Of a DNA stretch of 64,000 nt, positions 32,368 to 41,243 are shown piece by piece. Each line of letters starts with the position of its first letter. Positions within the stretch are counted from its first letter, which is position 1. Under the pieces are notes generated by a model. That model was not told where the DNA came from and did not search any database. It worked only from the letters and a program-made list of their open reading frames with translations. Location of the stretch: positions 908,501 through 972,500 of the forward strand of contig NZ_QFFF01000001.1 in assembly GCF_003129465.1 (NCBI RefSeq), read 5' to 3'. The stretch is from Sphingosinicella humi (GTDB lineage Bacteria > Pseudomonadota > Alphaproteobacteria > Sphingomonadales > Sphingomonadaceae). The translations under genes were made by a program, and so were the position numbers.

Positions 32368-34595
32368 GGCCGAGCCCCCAAGGGCAGCGAGCGAAGCCGC
32401 CGGCCGGTCGACGCGAACAGGGCATTGGCTATGGCGGGCGCGACGGGCGGCACACCGAGTTCGGTGGCTCCGCCGGGAGGCTCCTGGCTGGCGATGATCT
32501 CCACCGTCACTTCCGGCGAGTCGGCAAGGCGGGGCAGCGCGAGGTCGCTGGGGCCCCGAGCCGCCGGCAGCCCCCCTTCGAATTCGATGGCCCGACCGGT
32601 CGCGACCGCGATGCCGTGGAGGATGCCGCCCTCGATCAGCTGGGCGAGGATGGTGGGATTGACGACGCGGCCGCAATCGACGGCAGCAACGGCGCGGCTG
32701 ACGCGAATGCGGCGCAGCGCGTCGAACTCCGCCTCGACGAGGAGCGCGATGTGGGAACCGAAGGCACTGTGCGCGGCGAGGCCCAGGCGGCTGCCCGCAC
32801 CGCCGCCGTCCCAGCCGCCGAGCGCCGCTGCGGTGGAAAGGCATTGGGCGAGGCGCGTGTTGCCGCCCAGCATCTGCATGCGGAAGGAGAGCGGCTCGAC
32901 TCCTGCCTGCCGTGACAGCTCGTCGATGAAGCTCTCGGTGAAGAAGGCGGTGTAGCCGTGCGCCGCCCCACGAGTGAGGCCGGTGCGAAGGCCGATATCG
33001 GCCGGCAGCAGATCGATCGCGACGGCGGGAATGTCATAGGGCGGCACCGCCCCGTCGGCCATGGCCCGGTCGGCCTCGCCCTCTGCACCGCCTTTTCCAG
33101 CCAAGCGCGCGGTTACCTGTGACACGGTGCCGGGCGCGGCGATGCGGGTCTGCCAACCGGTGACGCGGCCGCCCTCGCCGAGCGTGGCGCTCACCGTTGC
33201 CAATGCGGGCGGCCGGAAGCCGTCCTGCATCGTCTCCTCGATGCGCGACCAGGTCAGCTGGACCGGCCGCTTCACCTTCGCCGTCATCATCACCGCCTGC
33301 TCGATCGCCGCCGTCTCGAGCTTGCGGCCGTAGCCGCCGCCGACGAGCATCGGATAGATCGTCACGTGAGCCTCCGGCAGTCCCGCCGCTCGTGCCGCCG
33401 CCGCGCGGGCAAGGGCCGGTGCCTGAACGGGCGCCCAGACCTCAAGCCGGTCGCCGGTGATGCGCGCCGTGGCGCTCAACGTTTCCAGCGGCGCGTTCGG
33501 CGCGACGCCAGCCGAATAGCGGGCGCGGTAGATCGGCCCGGCCGCATAGGCCGCCGCCATGTCACCGCGTCCGAAAACACGCTTCCCCTCGCCCGTCTCC
33601 AGCGCCGTCGTCAGCGCCGCATCGATGCTCTCGCCGCTGGTTGGGCTTTCAGGGGCTCCAAAGGCGGGTTTCATCGCCTCGACGGCGCGGTTGGCGGCCC
33701 ACCAGTTGCTGGCCACCGCGCCGACCCACCAGGGGTTCTCGAACAGCGCGATGACACCCGGCACCGCCTCGGCCGCGTCGACGTCGATCCTGATCAGCGG
33801 TCCGCCGCCATAAGGCCCCCGCCGCACCGAGGCATAGACCATGTCGGACAGGCGCACGTCGGCGGCGAAGCGCGCCGAGCCGTCGACCTTAGACGGGAGG
33901 TCGAGGCGCGGCAGCGGCTGACCGGCAAGTCGGTTCTGAGTTCCGCCGCGGACAGGCGGATGGTCCGGCAGCTCCATCCCTGCTGCCGCTTCCGCCAGCT
34001 CACCGAAGCCGATCCGTTGCGGGCCGTTGACGACGAACCCGTCCTGTGCGTCCAGCGTCTCCCAATCCGCGTCCCAACGCTCGGCCGCTGCCATGCTGAG
34101 CAGCGCCCGCGCGGCGGCGCCCGCCTCCCTCAGCGGCGCTTCGAAGGCGCGGACGGAGGTGGAACCGCCGGTCAGCATCAGGGCGGCGCGGCCGTCATGC
34201 TCGCCGGTGGCCCAATGGGCGACGCTACGCCAGGCGGATGGGATGGTATCCTCCGGCGCGTCGCCCGCCAGGAAGGTGTTGGCATAGAGCGGCCCGATCG
34301 GTGCCGGCTCCACCGCGACGTTGCGCCAGTCGGCGCCGAGCTCGTCGGCCAGGATTTGGGGCAAGCTAGTGTAGACACCCTGGCCCAGCTCCGACTGCGG
34401 CACCGCGACGATGACGCGGCCGTCGGTGGCGATCTTGAGGAAGGCGTTGAACAAAGTCTCGCCCTCGGCGGCCCGCAGGTTCGGCGGATAGACTCGCGGC
34501 CACAGGCTCCAGGCGACGAGCAGCCCGACACCGGCGCCGCCGCCGATCAGCAAATTGCGCCGGGTGACGCCCGTATCTTTAGCGCTCGTGGCCAT
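32364..34595 (-). CDS. TAT-exported molybdopterin oxidoreductase, isoquinoline 1-oxidoreductase beta-like
   Basis: A 743-residue protein beginning with a twin-arginine signal (TGVTRRNLLIGGGAGVGLLVAW, arginines 12-13), so it is probably periplasmic. The body is a xanthine-dehydrogenase-like molybdopterin-binding large subunit (GRKLETAAIEQAVMM; RGAAHGYTAFFTESFIDEL; AVAAVDCGRVVNPTILAQ; GGGYGRKLE). Relatives are IorB/aldehyde-oxidoreductase subunits that need a [2Fe-2S] partner, which is not encoded next to it. ATG at 34595. It overlaps hemH, and the electron partner is probably elsewhere. Substrate unknown. Confidence 0.8.
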   Translation of the reverse strand: MATSAKDTGVTRRNLLIGGGAGVGLLVAWSLWPRVYPPNLRAAEGETLFNAFLKIATDGRVIVAVPQSELGQGVYTSLPQILADELGADWRNVAVEPAPIGPLYANTFLAGDAPEDTIPSAWRSVAHWATGEHDGRAALMLTGGSTSVRAFEAPLREAGAAARALLSMAAAERWDADWETLDAQDGFVVNGPQRIGFGELAEAAAGMELPDHPPVRGGTQNRLAGQPLPRLDLPSKVDGSARFAADVRLSDMVYASVRRGPYGGGPLIRIDVDAAEAVPGVIALFENPWWVGAVASNWWAANRAVEAMKPAFGAPESPTSGESIDAALTTALETGEGKRVFGRGDMAAAYAAGPIYRARYSAGVAPNAPLETLSATARITGDRLEVWAPVQAPALARAAAARAAGLPEAHVTIYPMLVGGGYGRKLETAAIEQAVMMTAKVKRPVQLTWSRIEETMQDGFRPPALATVSATLGEGGRVTGWQTRIAAPGTVSQVTARLAGKGGAEGEADRAMADGAVPPYDIPAVAIDLLPADIGLRTGLTRGAAHGYTAFFTESFIDELSRQAGVEPLSFRMQMLGGNTRLAQCLSTAAALGGWDGGGAGSRLGLAAHSAFGSHIALLVEAEFDALRRIRVSRAVAAVDCGRVVNPTILAQLIEGGILHGIAVATGRAIEFEGGLPAARGPSDLALPRLADSPEVTVEIIASQEPPGGATELGVPPVAPAIANALFASTGRRLRSLPLGARP

Positions 34596-34643
34596 CAGGT
34601 GCCTGATAATCGGGCCGAGGCAAGGCGGCTAGAGCCCGCTTAA

Positions 34644-34761
34644 CGTCATCCCGGCGAAAGCCGGGACCCAAGAACACCGCGGTATGAAGGGGAGGGCGAC
34701 GCGTTCATCATCCTACTTCCGAGGCCTGCGTTCTTGGGTCCCGGCTTTCGCCGGGATGACG
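34644..34761. repeat. Large intergenic palindrome with 32-bp perfect arms
   Basis: The 32-bp arm at 34644-34675 recurs inverted at 34730-34761 without a mismatch, around a 54-bp loop. Each arm also holds its own hairpin (TCCCGGC-GAAA-GCCGGGA). The element lies between the end of the acyl-CoA ligase and the start region of the molybdopterin oxidoreductase. Sphingomonad genomes carry many copies of GTCATCCCGGCGAAAGCC-type palindromes; whether it is a relic mobile element or terminator is open. Confidence 0.8.
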
Positions 34762-34783
34762 GATGCACCGTGCCGCCGCGCCT

Positions 34784-36472
34784 CTATGCGGACGGTTCCA
34801 ATGCGTCCCGGTACCGCTCCCTCAGCTTCACCTTGTCGATCTTGCCGGTGCCGAGCTTCGGCAGGGGCTCGTCATGGACCCAGACATGGGCGGGGTGCTT
34901 GAACTGGGCGAGGCGGCCTTCGAGGAAGGCGAGGAGCGCCGGCTTGTCGAGCGCGCGGTCGTTCTCGCTGTAGATGGCGGCGGCGGGCACTTCGCCCAGC
35001 CGTTCGCAGGCGACGCCGAAGACGCAGGCCTCGGACACGGCCGGATGCGCATAGAGCGCCGCTTCCACCTCGTTGCAGCTGATATTCTCGCCACCGCGGA
35101 TGATGATGTCCTTCTTGCGATCGACGATGAAGAGATAGCCCTCCTCGTCGAGATAGCCGATATCGCCGCTGCGGACATAGCCGTCGGCGGTGAAGAGCGC
35201 CTTCGTCGCCTCGGGGTCGCGCCAATAGCAGCTGATGTTGGCGGCCGAGCGGATGGCGATCTCGCCGCGCTCGCCGGGCGGCAGGTGGCTGTCGCCCTCG
35301 CCGAGGATGGCCACCTCGACCAGCGGCGCCTGCGCCCGTCCGGTCGAGGCGGGCTTGTCGGCATAGTTGGACCAGAAGTTGCTGCAGCCGACGGCGTTCG
35401 TCTCTGTGAGGCCGTAGCCGAGCGCCGGCTGCGCGCCCTCGAAGGCGTTCTGGAGCCGCTTTACATGGCTGACCGGCCTCGCGGCGCCGCCGGCGGCGAT
35501 GTCGGTGAGCGACGAGAGGTCGTATCTATCGCGGTCCGGATGCTCCATCAGCTCGAGGCTCATCGTCGGCACGCCGACGAAATAGGTGACCGTCTCCTTC
35601 TCGATGAGCCGCAGCGCCTCGCCCGCGTCCCATCGGTAAAGCAGCACCATGCCCCGGCCTACAACGAAGCTGTTCAGCATCACCGGTACCTCGCCGGTGA
35701 CGTGGAACAAAGGCACGGCGACCATGGTACGCGGCGGATTGGCCGGCGGGCGGCCCTCGCTTTCGAGGATGCCGAGGAGCGTCGCGAGCCCGATCGCATA
35801 GGCATAGGTGCCGGTCGTCACCGCCCGATGCGTCGACACCGCGCCCTTGGCCTTTCCGGTCGAGCCGGAGGTGAAGAGGATTGTCGCATCGTCCTCCGGC
35901 TTCACCTGCGGAAGCGCGCCGTCGCCATTGCCCTCGTCGAGGATAGGGGCCAACGCCTCGCGCAGCGGCCGTTCAATCGGCAACGTCACCGTCTGCGGGT
36001 CGAGACCCGCCGCCTCTATTCGTTGAGCGCGGGGGGCATCGGCGATGACCAGCTTCGGCTCGGTCAGCTCCAGCGCATGACGCAGCTCATCGGCCTGCCA
36101 CCAGCCATTGATCAGCACCGCCACCGCGCCTGCCTTCAGCACCGCCATGTAGCTGACGATCCAGCCTGGAGCGTTGCGCATCGCGATCGCCACCCGGTCG
36201 CCCTTGTGGATGCCGAAGCCGCTCGCCAGCGCGTGGGCGAGGCGCGTCGCCTCCGCGTTCAGCTGGGCGAAGGTCAGCCGCTCGTCGCCGGCGATGACCG
36301 CGACCGTCTCCGCATGGAGGGCGCAAAAGGCGTCGAACAGGCCGGGCAGGGTGGCCGGCAGGTTGGTCACCACCGCCAGCCCCTCGGCATCATGGCCGAC
36401 GCGGATCCGGCCCTCGGGGCCCGTCACCACGCCCATCACCGCATCGAACTTGCGATCGAGTTCACTCGGCAC
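34784..36472 (-). CDS. AMP-dependent acyl-CoA synthetase (long-chain fatty-acid-CoA ligase-like)
   Basis: A 562-residue ANL-superfamily enzyme: ATP motif [15 protein letters not shown], then [40 protein letters not shown] (in which the hinge and adenylate-binding residues lie) and the C-terminal [10 protein letters not shown] lysine motif. It activates a carboxylic acid as AMP ester and transfers it to CoA; chain length is not readable. GTG at 36472 is preceded by AGGAG at the right distance. The gene diverges from lgt across about 70 bp. It could feed beta-oxidation or lipid synthesis. Confidence 0.87.
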   Translation of the reverse strand: MPSELDRKFDAVMGVVTGPEGRIRVGHDAEGLAVVTNLPATLPGLFDAFCALHAETVAVIAGDERLTFAQLNAEATRLAHALASGFGIHKGDRVAIAMRNAPGWIVSYMAVLKAGAVAVLINGWWQADELRHALELTEPKLVIADAPRAQRIEAAGLDPQTVTLPIERPLREALAPILDEGNGDGALPQVKPEDDATILFTSGSTGKAKGAVSTHRAVTTGTYAYAIGLATLLGILESEGRPPANPPRTMVAVPLFHVTGEVPVMLNSFVVGRGMVLLYRWDAGEALRLIEKETVTYFVGVPTMSLELMEHPDRDRYDLSSLTDIAAGGAARPVSHVKRLQNAFEGAQPALGYGLTETNAVGCSNFWSNYADKPASTGRAQAPLVEVAILGEGDSHLPPGERGEIAIRSAANISCYWRDPEATKALFTADGYVRSGDIGYLDEEGYLFIVDRKKDIIIRGGENISCNEVEAALYAHPAVSEACVFGVACERLGEVPAAAIYSENDRALDKPALLAFLEGRLAQFKHPAHVWVHDEPLPKLGTGKIDKVKLRERYRDALEPSA

Positions 36473-36541
36473 CCAGACTCTCCTGCACTTCCGGTTTTCT
36501 TTTCGGCCTACTATGAGGGCGGAAATTCGAAGGGAAAAGCC

Positions 36542-37417
36542 TTGATACAGCCGGAAATCGCCGCCCTCGCCGCTGACGCTACGGCCGCCTTGCGTTGGGA
36601 CAGCCTGGGCCTCGATCCGGTCGCGCTCGATCTCGGCTTTTTCCAGCTGCGCTGGTATTCGCTGGCCTATCTCGCCGGCATCGTCCTCGGCTGGTGGTAT
36701 TTGCTGAAGCTGATCGAGAAGCCGGGCGCGCCGATGGCGCGGCGCCATGCCGACGACATGGTGTTCTACGCGACCTTGGGCATCCTGATCGGCGGCCGGC
36801 TCGGCTACGTCCTTTTCTACCGGCCCGAATTCTACTTCGCCAATCCGGCCGAGATCGTGCAGCTGTGGGATGGCGGCATGTCCTTTCACGGCGGCGTCAT
36901 CGGCGTCAGCCTCGGCATTCTCTGGATGGCGCGGAAGCACGGCCTCGATTGGCTCCGCATCCACGATTATGTCGCCTGCTGCGTCCCCTTCGGCCTGTTC
37001 TTCGGCCGCCTCGCCAATTTCGTGAACGGCGAGCTTTGGGGGCGGCCGACGGACCTGCCCTGGGCCATGGTCTTTCCGTCGGGCGGCGAGGTCGCGCGCC
37101 ATCCGAGCCAACTCTACGAAGCGGGCCTCGAAGGAATTCTGCTCGGCCTCGTCCTGTGGTTCCTCTTCTGGAAGACCGACGCGCGCTACCAGCCGGGCAA
37201 GCTCGTCGGCACCTTCATCCTCGGCTACGGCATCAGCCGCTTCCTCGTCGAGCTGGTTCGGCAGCCCGATGCGGGGCTGGAAAATCTCTCCTGGGGCCTC
37301 ACCATGGGCCAGACCTTGACCGTGCCGATGATTGTGGGCGGAATTTACCTGATCGCCACGGCCAAGGGTCGCCGCCAGCGCGTGGAGCCGATCGCCGGAA
37401 GCGAGAGTGTGGCTTGA
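36542..37417 (+). CDS. lgt: Prolipoprotein diacylglyceryl transferase
   Basis: A 291-residue membrane protein with several hydrophobic segments and Lgt motifs: [18 protein letters not shown] (His116), [17 protein letters not shown] (Arg156, Asn/Glu) and [12 protein letters not shown]. It transfers diacylglycerol from phosphatidylglycerol to the lipobox cysteine of lipoproteins in the inner membrane. The best start is TTG at 36542, after GGGAAAAGCC. An 11-codon ATG leader (36513-36545) ends with a TGA overlapping that TTG, suggesting coupled translation. First of the lgt-midA-GNAT-pgeF series. Confidence 0.93.
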   Translation: MIQPEIAALAADATAALRWDSLGLDPVALDLGFFQLRWYSLAYLAGIVLGWWYLLKLIEKPGAPMARRHADDMVFYATLGILIGGRLGYVLFYRPEFYFANPAEIVQLWDGGMSFHGGVIGVSLGILWMARKHGLDWLRIHDYVACCVPFGLFFGRLANFVNGELWGRPTDLPWAMVFPSGGEVARHPSQLYEAGLEGILLGLVLWFLFWKTDARYQPGKLVGTFILGYGISRFLVELVRQPDAGLENLSWGLTMGQTLTVPMIVGGIYLIATAKGRRQRVEPIAGSESVA

Positions 37418-37434
37418 TGTTGAATCGCAGGATT

Positions 37435-37511
37435 CGTTCGTCCCGAGCGTAGTCGAGGGGCGGGTGTGATGACTCAGTGCCAGCGCCCCTCGATTTCGCT
37501 CGGGACGAACG
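37435..37511. repeat. Inverted repeat abutting the midA start codon
   Basis: Arms at 37435-37462 and 37484-37511 match at 26 of 28 positions in inverse orientation, separated by a 21-bp loop. The element lies in the short gap after lgt and its right arm ends at the base before the ATG of midA (37512). A folded transcript would bury the ribosome-binding region, so it could limit midA translation, or act as a terminator between lgt and midA. Confidence 0.7.
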
Positions 37512-38561
37512 ATGTCTGACGTGAAGGACATTACAAACCGCCTCGCCCGCCTGATCGCCGCGAGCGGCCCCATCTCCGTCGCTCAATATATGGCCGAGGC
37601 GAACGCGCATTATTATGGGAGCCGCGATCCGCTCGGTGCGGCCGGCGACTTCACGACCGCGCCCGAAATCAGCCAGATGTTCGGGGAACTGATCGGCCTC
37701 TGGCTGGCCGACCTGTGGATGCGCGCCGGACGCCCGGCAACGGCGCATTATGTCGAATTGGGGCCGGGCCGCGGCACGCTTGCAGCCGATGCGCTGAGGG
37801 CGATGCGATCGGCGGGGCTGGAGCCGCCGGCGGAACTGGTCGAGACCAGTCCGGCGCTCCGCGAGGCGCAGGCGGACCGCGTGCCGGCGGCGCGCTGGCA
37901 TGGCGATGTCGCCTCTCTGCCGGAAAATGTGCCGCTGCTGATCGTCGCCAACGAGTTTTTCGACGCACTGCCGGTTCACCAGCTGGTGGCGACCGAGCGG
38001 GGCTGGCGCGAGCGGATGGTCGCGCTCGATGGCGACCGGTTCGCGCCGGTGGCCGGATCGCAGCGGCCTGACGCGGCCGTCCCCGAGCGGCTCCGAAATG
38101 CTTCGCCCGGAAGCATCCTCGAAACGTCGCCCGCCTCCGTCGCCATCGTCCGCGAGCTGGCGCGGCGCCTGGCGGACCAGGGGGGCGCCGCGCTGATCGT
38201 CGACTATGGCCATGAGCGGACGGGCCTCGGCGACACGCTCCAGGCGGTGGAGCGTCACGCTTATGCCGACCCCTGGGAAGCCCCGGGAGCGCGGGACCTT
38301 ACCGCCCATGTCGATTTCGAGGCGCTCGCCGAGGCGGCGCGCGGGGAAGGGGTGCGGGTCTGCGGGCCCCGTGAGCAGGGCGAATGGCTGAAGACGATGG
38401 GCATCCATGTTCGCGCCGCATCGCTCACAAAGGCGGCACCGGAACGGGGCGACGAGATCGCCACTGCCCGCGACCGGCTGACCCAGCCGGACCAGATGGG
38501 CAGTTTGTTCAAGGTGATGGCCTTGATATCGCGCGATTGGCCGGAGCCGGAGGGATTTTGA
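37512..38561 (+). CDS. MidA/NDUFAF7-type SAM-dependent methyltransferase
   Basis: A 349-residue protein with the DUF185/NDUFAF7 layout: GPISVAQYMAEANAHYYGSRDPLGAAGDFTTAPEISQMFGELIGLW, then the SAM motif HYVELGPGRGTLAADALRAM, then ANEFFDALPVHQLV and GALIVDYGHER-type sequence. The mitochondrial homologue methylates an arginine of a complex I subunit and is needed for its assembly; a similar role in bacteria is likely but unproven. ATG at 37512 immediately follows the repeat described at 37435-37511; no ribosome site is visible. Its stop overlaps the GNAT start by 1 nt. Confidence 0.88.
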   Translation: MSDVKDITNRLARLIAASGPISVAQYMAEANAHYYGSRDPLGAAGDFTTAPEISQMFGELIGLWLADLWMRAGRPATAHYVELGPGRGTLAADALRAMRSAGLEPPAELVETSPALREAQADRVPAARWHGDVASLPENVPLLIVANEFFDALPVHQLVATERGWRERMVALDGDRFAPVAGSQRPDAAVPERLRNASPGSILETSPASVAIVRELARRLADQGGAALIVDYGHERTGLGDTLQAVERHAYADPWEAPGARDLTAHVDFEALAEAARGEGVRVCGPREQGEWLKTMGIHVRAASLTKAAPERGDEIATARDRLTQPDQMGSLFKVMALISRDWPEPEGF

Positions 38562-39091
38562 TGACGACGCCCACTCATCGGATGGCGGGACCCGAGGATG
38601 CGGCGACGGTGGCAGCGCTCGGCCGCCGCAGCTTCACCGAAACCTTCGGCCATCTCTACAAGCCCGAGGATCTCGCCGCCTTCCTCGCCAACCACAGCGA
38701 GGAACGCTGGCGGCAGGAACTGGCCGATCCCGCGTTCGCCGTTCGTCTGGTGGAAGCGGCGGACGAGGCGATCGCCTATGCCAAGCTCGGCCCGCCTTCC
38801 TTGCCTTTCGAGCCGCGCGGGCCCTCGATCGAGCTTCGCCAATTCTACGTCCTCGCGCCCTGGCACGGCAGCGGCCTCGCACGAGAGCTGATGACCTGGG
38901 TAATCGGCGAAGCGAAGGCGCGGGGCGCCGACGATCTCTACCTTTCCGTCTTCATCGACAATCATCGCGCCCGCCGTTTCTATGCCCGCTATGGCTTCGA
39001 ATATGTCGGCGACTATCACTTCATGGTCGGCAGCCACGCCGATGTGGACCATGTGATGCGCCTGCCGCTAAGCAGGGCCCATGCCGGTTGA
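38561..39091 (+). CDS. GNAT-family N-acetyltransferase
   Basis: A 176-residue GNAT protein: FYVLAPWHGSGLARELMTWVIGEA for the acetyl-CoA loop, then DDLYLSVFIDNHRARRFYARYGFEYVGDYHFMVG for the C-terminal strand. The family acetylates amines of small molecules, peptides or proteins; the target is not clear. It overlaps midA by 1 nt (TGATG) and pgeF by 11 nt, so it belongs to one operon. In other alphaproteobacteria lgt, midA and pgeF are neighbours; the GNAT gene may be a lineage-specific insertion. Confidence 0.85.
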   Translation: MTTPTHRMAGPEDAATVAALGRRSFTETFGHLYKPEDLAAFLANHSEERWRQELADPAFAVRLVEAADEAIAYAKLGPPSLPFEPRGPSIELRQFYVLAPWHGSGLARELMTWVIGEAKARGADDLYLSVFIDNHRARRFYARYGFEYVGDYHFMVGSHADVDHVMRLPLSRAHAG

Positions 39092-39845
39092 GGTGATCCG
39101 TTCCCGCCTGCTCGAAGGCGTGCCGCACGGCTTCCTCGGCCGGCGGGGCGGGGTTTCCACCGGCATCTGCGCCGGACTCAATGTCGGCCTCGGCTCCGAC
39201 GACGATCGCGATGCCATCCGGACCAACCGCCGCCTCGCCGTCGACGCGGTCGCGCCCGGCGCCCGGCTCGTGACGGTTCACCAAGTCCATTCGCCGACGG
39301 TGATCGCGGTGACCGACCCCTTCCCGGACGACGCCCGGCCGCAGGCGGACGCGATGGTGACGGACCGGCCAGGGCTCGCCCTCGGCATCCTCACGGCAGA
39401 TTGTACCCCGATCCTGTTCGCGGATCGGGAGGCTGGCGTGATCGGCGCGGCCCATTCGGGCTGGAAAGGCGCCATCGGCGGTGTCGCCGAAGCGACGGTC
39501 GCCGCGATGGAGCGGCTGGGGGGCGAACGCGGCCGCATCGTCGCTGCGGTGGGCCCAACCATCGCCCGCAAGTCCTATGAAGTGGACGAAGGCTTCTTCC
39601 GCGGCTTCCTCGAGGCCGATCCGGAGAATGAGCGTTTCTTCAGCGGCGGCCGCGCCGGGCATCACCAGTTCGACCTGGAAGCCTATGTCGTCTTCCGCCT
39701 CGCCGCCGCCGGCCTGCGCCAGATCGAGGCGCTGGGGCTGGACACCTATTCCGACGCCGATAGGTTCTTCAGCTACCGCCGCGCCACCCATCGGGGCGAA
39801 GCGGATTATGGCCGTCAGATCTCACTGATCGCCCTCCCCGGCTGA
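39081..39845 (+). CDS. pgeF: PgeF/YfiH family multi-copper-like purine/peptidoglycan-associated enzyme
   Basis: A 254-residue protein of the YfiH/LACC1 family: HQVHS with His70, LTADCTPILFAD with Cys108, and GAAHSGWKGAIGG with His125, the three zinc ligands. Family members act as purine nucleoside phosphorylase/deaminase or remove wrong amino acids in peptidoglycan precursor editing. ATG at 39081 overlaps the GNAT stop by 11 nt. Length is typical. It is the last gene of the lgt series; a methyltransferase on the other strand converges on it, with only a few bases between the stops (39845/39850). Confidence 0.9.
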   Translation: MPVEVIRSRLLEGVPHGFLGRRGGVSTGICAGLNVGLGSDDDRDAIRTNRRLAVDAVAPGARLVTVHQVHSPTVIAVTDPFPDDARPQADAMVTDRPGLALGILTADCTPILFADREAGVIGAAHSGWKGAIGGVAEATVAAMERLGGERGRIVAAVGPTIARKSYEVDEGFFRGFLEADPENERFFSGGRAGHHQFDLEAYVVFRLAAAGLRQIEALGLDTYSDADRFFSYRRATHRGEADYGRQISLIALPG

Positions 39846-39849
39846 GCGG

Positions 39850-40695
39850 TTATGTGGTGGCGGTCACTTCCCAGCAGGCCGCGGTAAAGCGCACCTCCTT
39901 TCCGTGGACATAGGGCTGGAAGGCTGCCTCCAGGCGCCGCGCGAACTCGGTCCGCACATTCTGCGGAAGCGTCGGGAATACGGCGCCGAGGGGTCCCATG
40001 CGAGTCACATAGGTGCCGAAATCGCGCCGGGGCATGGCGCAGGCCACGTCGATCGGACGGATCGAAACGTCGGCCCATCCGCTCGCTTCCAATAGCGAAC
40101 GCACGCGCTCCCCGTCTCCGAAGGCGAACTGGCCGGGCGCCTGCTCGTCCCGTGCCGGCAATTCAGGCAGGAGCGACGCCGCCGCTCTTTCGGCCGTCGT
40201 CATGAACGCGTTCTCGTCCGCGCTTCGCCAGGCGATGAAGGCGAGCCTGCCGCCCGCGCGAGCAGCCGTCCTGAGATTGCGGAAGGCCGCCACGGGATTC
40301 TCGAAGAACATGACTCCGAAACGCGAGACGATCGCGTCGAACTTTCCCGCTCCGAAGGGATGGCTCTGCGCATCGGCGCTGATGAACTCCGCCGCTGAGA
40401 CCCCTTCATCCCGGGCTCGTGCCTTTGCCGCCTCGATCATCGGCGCCGAAATATCGACGCCCAGGCAACCACCGCCCGGCCCGGCACGCCTTGCCGCCGC
40501 CAGGGTGACCGCGCCGGTGCCGCACCCCGCGTCGAGAAGGCGGTCGCCCTCCGCGGGCGCGACCGCCTCGATCAGCAAGGTGGCGAAGGGCGCCAGCAAC
40601 CCGTCGAGCAGCTCGCGAAGATCGACCCAGGTGGGGCCGGAGACCTCGTTCCAGCGCTGCGCCTGTTCCTGGTTGGGGATAAATTCCTCCGACAT
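39850..40695 (-). CDS. Class I SAM-dependent methyltransferase
   Basis: A 281-residue methyltransferase with the class I fold: LLDAGCGTGAVTLAAARRAG (SAM motif), then VDISAPMIEAAKARA and FDAIVSRFGVMFFENP for the acidic and central motifs. The rest resembles UbiE/SmtA-like small-molecule methyltransferases. ATG at 40695 with GGGAG upstream. Its promoter is a MerR-type element with a 19-bp spacer (40735-40765), and the divergent MerR gene is next to it, so its expression is probably controlled by that regulator. Substrate unknown. Confidence 0.85.
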   Translation of the reverse strand: MSEEFIPNQEQAQRWNEVSGPTWVDLRELLDGLLAPFATLLIEAVAPAEGDRLLDAGCGTGAVTLAAARRAGPGGGCLGVDISAPMIEAAKARARDEGVSAAEFISADAQSHPFGAGKFDAIVSRFGVMFFENPVAAFRNLRTAARAGGRLAFIAWRSADENAFMTTAERAAASLLPELPARDEQAPGQFAFGDGERVRSLLEASGWADVSIRPIDVACAMPRRDFGTYVTRMGPLGAVFPTLPQNVRTEFARRLEAAFQPYVHGKEVRFTAACWEVTATT

Positions 40696-40734
40696 GCCGG
40701 CTCCCTCGATTGCGTTTCACAAGTGATTCGCTAC

Positions 40735-40765
40735 AACCTAGCAGTTCAAGTGAACTTGAGGTCAA
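40735..40765 (-). promoter_or_regulatory. MerR-type promoter with 19-bp spacer and dyad
   Basis: On the minus strand TTGACC (-35, 40765-40760), then a 19-bp spacer carrying the dyad AGTTCA-CT-TGAACT (centre near 40749), then TAGGTT (-10, 40740-40735). The long spacer and central dyad are hallmarks of promoters that MerR proteins activate by DNA twisting. The transcription start would be about 40728, giving an untranslated leader of about 33 nt for the methyltransferase. The divergent MerR gene starts at 40767, so the site sits immediately before it. Confidence 0.75.
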
Positions 40766-40766
40766 G

Positions 40767-41204
40767 ATGCAGCTGCTCGATATCGCGGAAGTGGCGAAAC
40801 GATCTGGAGTCCCGGCCTCGACGCTCCGTTTCTATGAGGAGAAAGGGCTGATCGCCTCGATCGGAAGGCGCGGCCTCAGGCGCTTGTTCGAACCGAACGT
40901 GCTGGAGCGGCTGGCGTTCGTCAGCCTCGGCCAGGCTGCCGGCTTTTCCCTGACGGAGATCGGCACCATGCTGCTGCCAGATGGCCGGCCGCGCATCGAT
41001 CGCGACCAGCTTTCGGCCAAGGCCGACGAGCTAGACCGTCGGATCGAGAGGCTCAGCGCCGTGCGCGACGGCTTGCGGCACGCGGCGGCATGTCCGGAAC
41101 CCAGTCACATGGGGTGCCCTAACTTCCGCCGCGCCATGGGTCTCGCCGCATCGGGTGTCTTGCCTCCATTGTCGTCTTCGCCCAGGCAGGCGAAACGACG
41201 CTGA
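40767..41204 (+). CDS. MerR family transcription regulator
   Basis: A 145-residue MerR-type regulator: N-terminal winged helix (LDIAEVAKRSGVPASTLRFYEEKGLI), wing (GRRGLRRLFEPNVLERLAFVSL), dimerisation helix (DQLSAKADELDRRIERLSAVRDGLRHAA), then CPEPSHMGCPNFRRAMG, a cysteine pair that could bind metal or sense redox. ATG at 40767 is preceded by TTGAGGTCAAG. It diverges from the methyltransferase, with the MerR-type promoter in between; the regulator probably activates that gene and may repress itself. Its effector is not known. Confidence 0.83.
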   Translation: MQLLDIAEVAKRSGVPASTLRFYEEKGLIASIGRRGLRRLFEPNVLERLAFVSLGQAAGFSLTEIGTMLLPDGRPRIDRDQLSAKADELDRRIERLSAVRDGLRHAAACPEPSHMGCPNFRRAMGLAASGVLPPLSSSPRQAKRR

Positions 41205-41243
41205 ACACGGCGCGGACTGGTCCTGGACCGGAAAGGGGGAAGG

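Noticed and set aside
36513..36545. Small leader frame as an independent gene
   Set aside because: Only 10 residues with no conserved feature; treated as a translational coupling element, not a protein gene.
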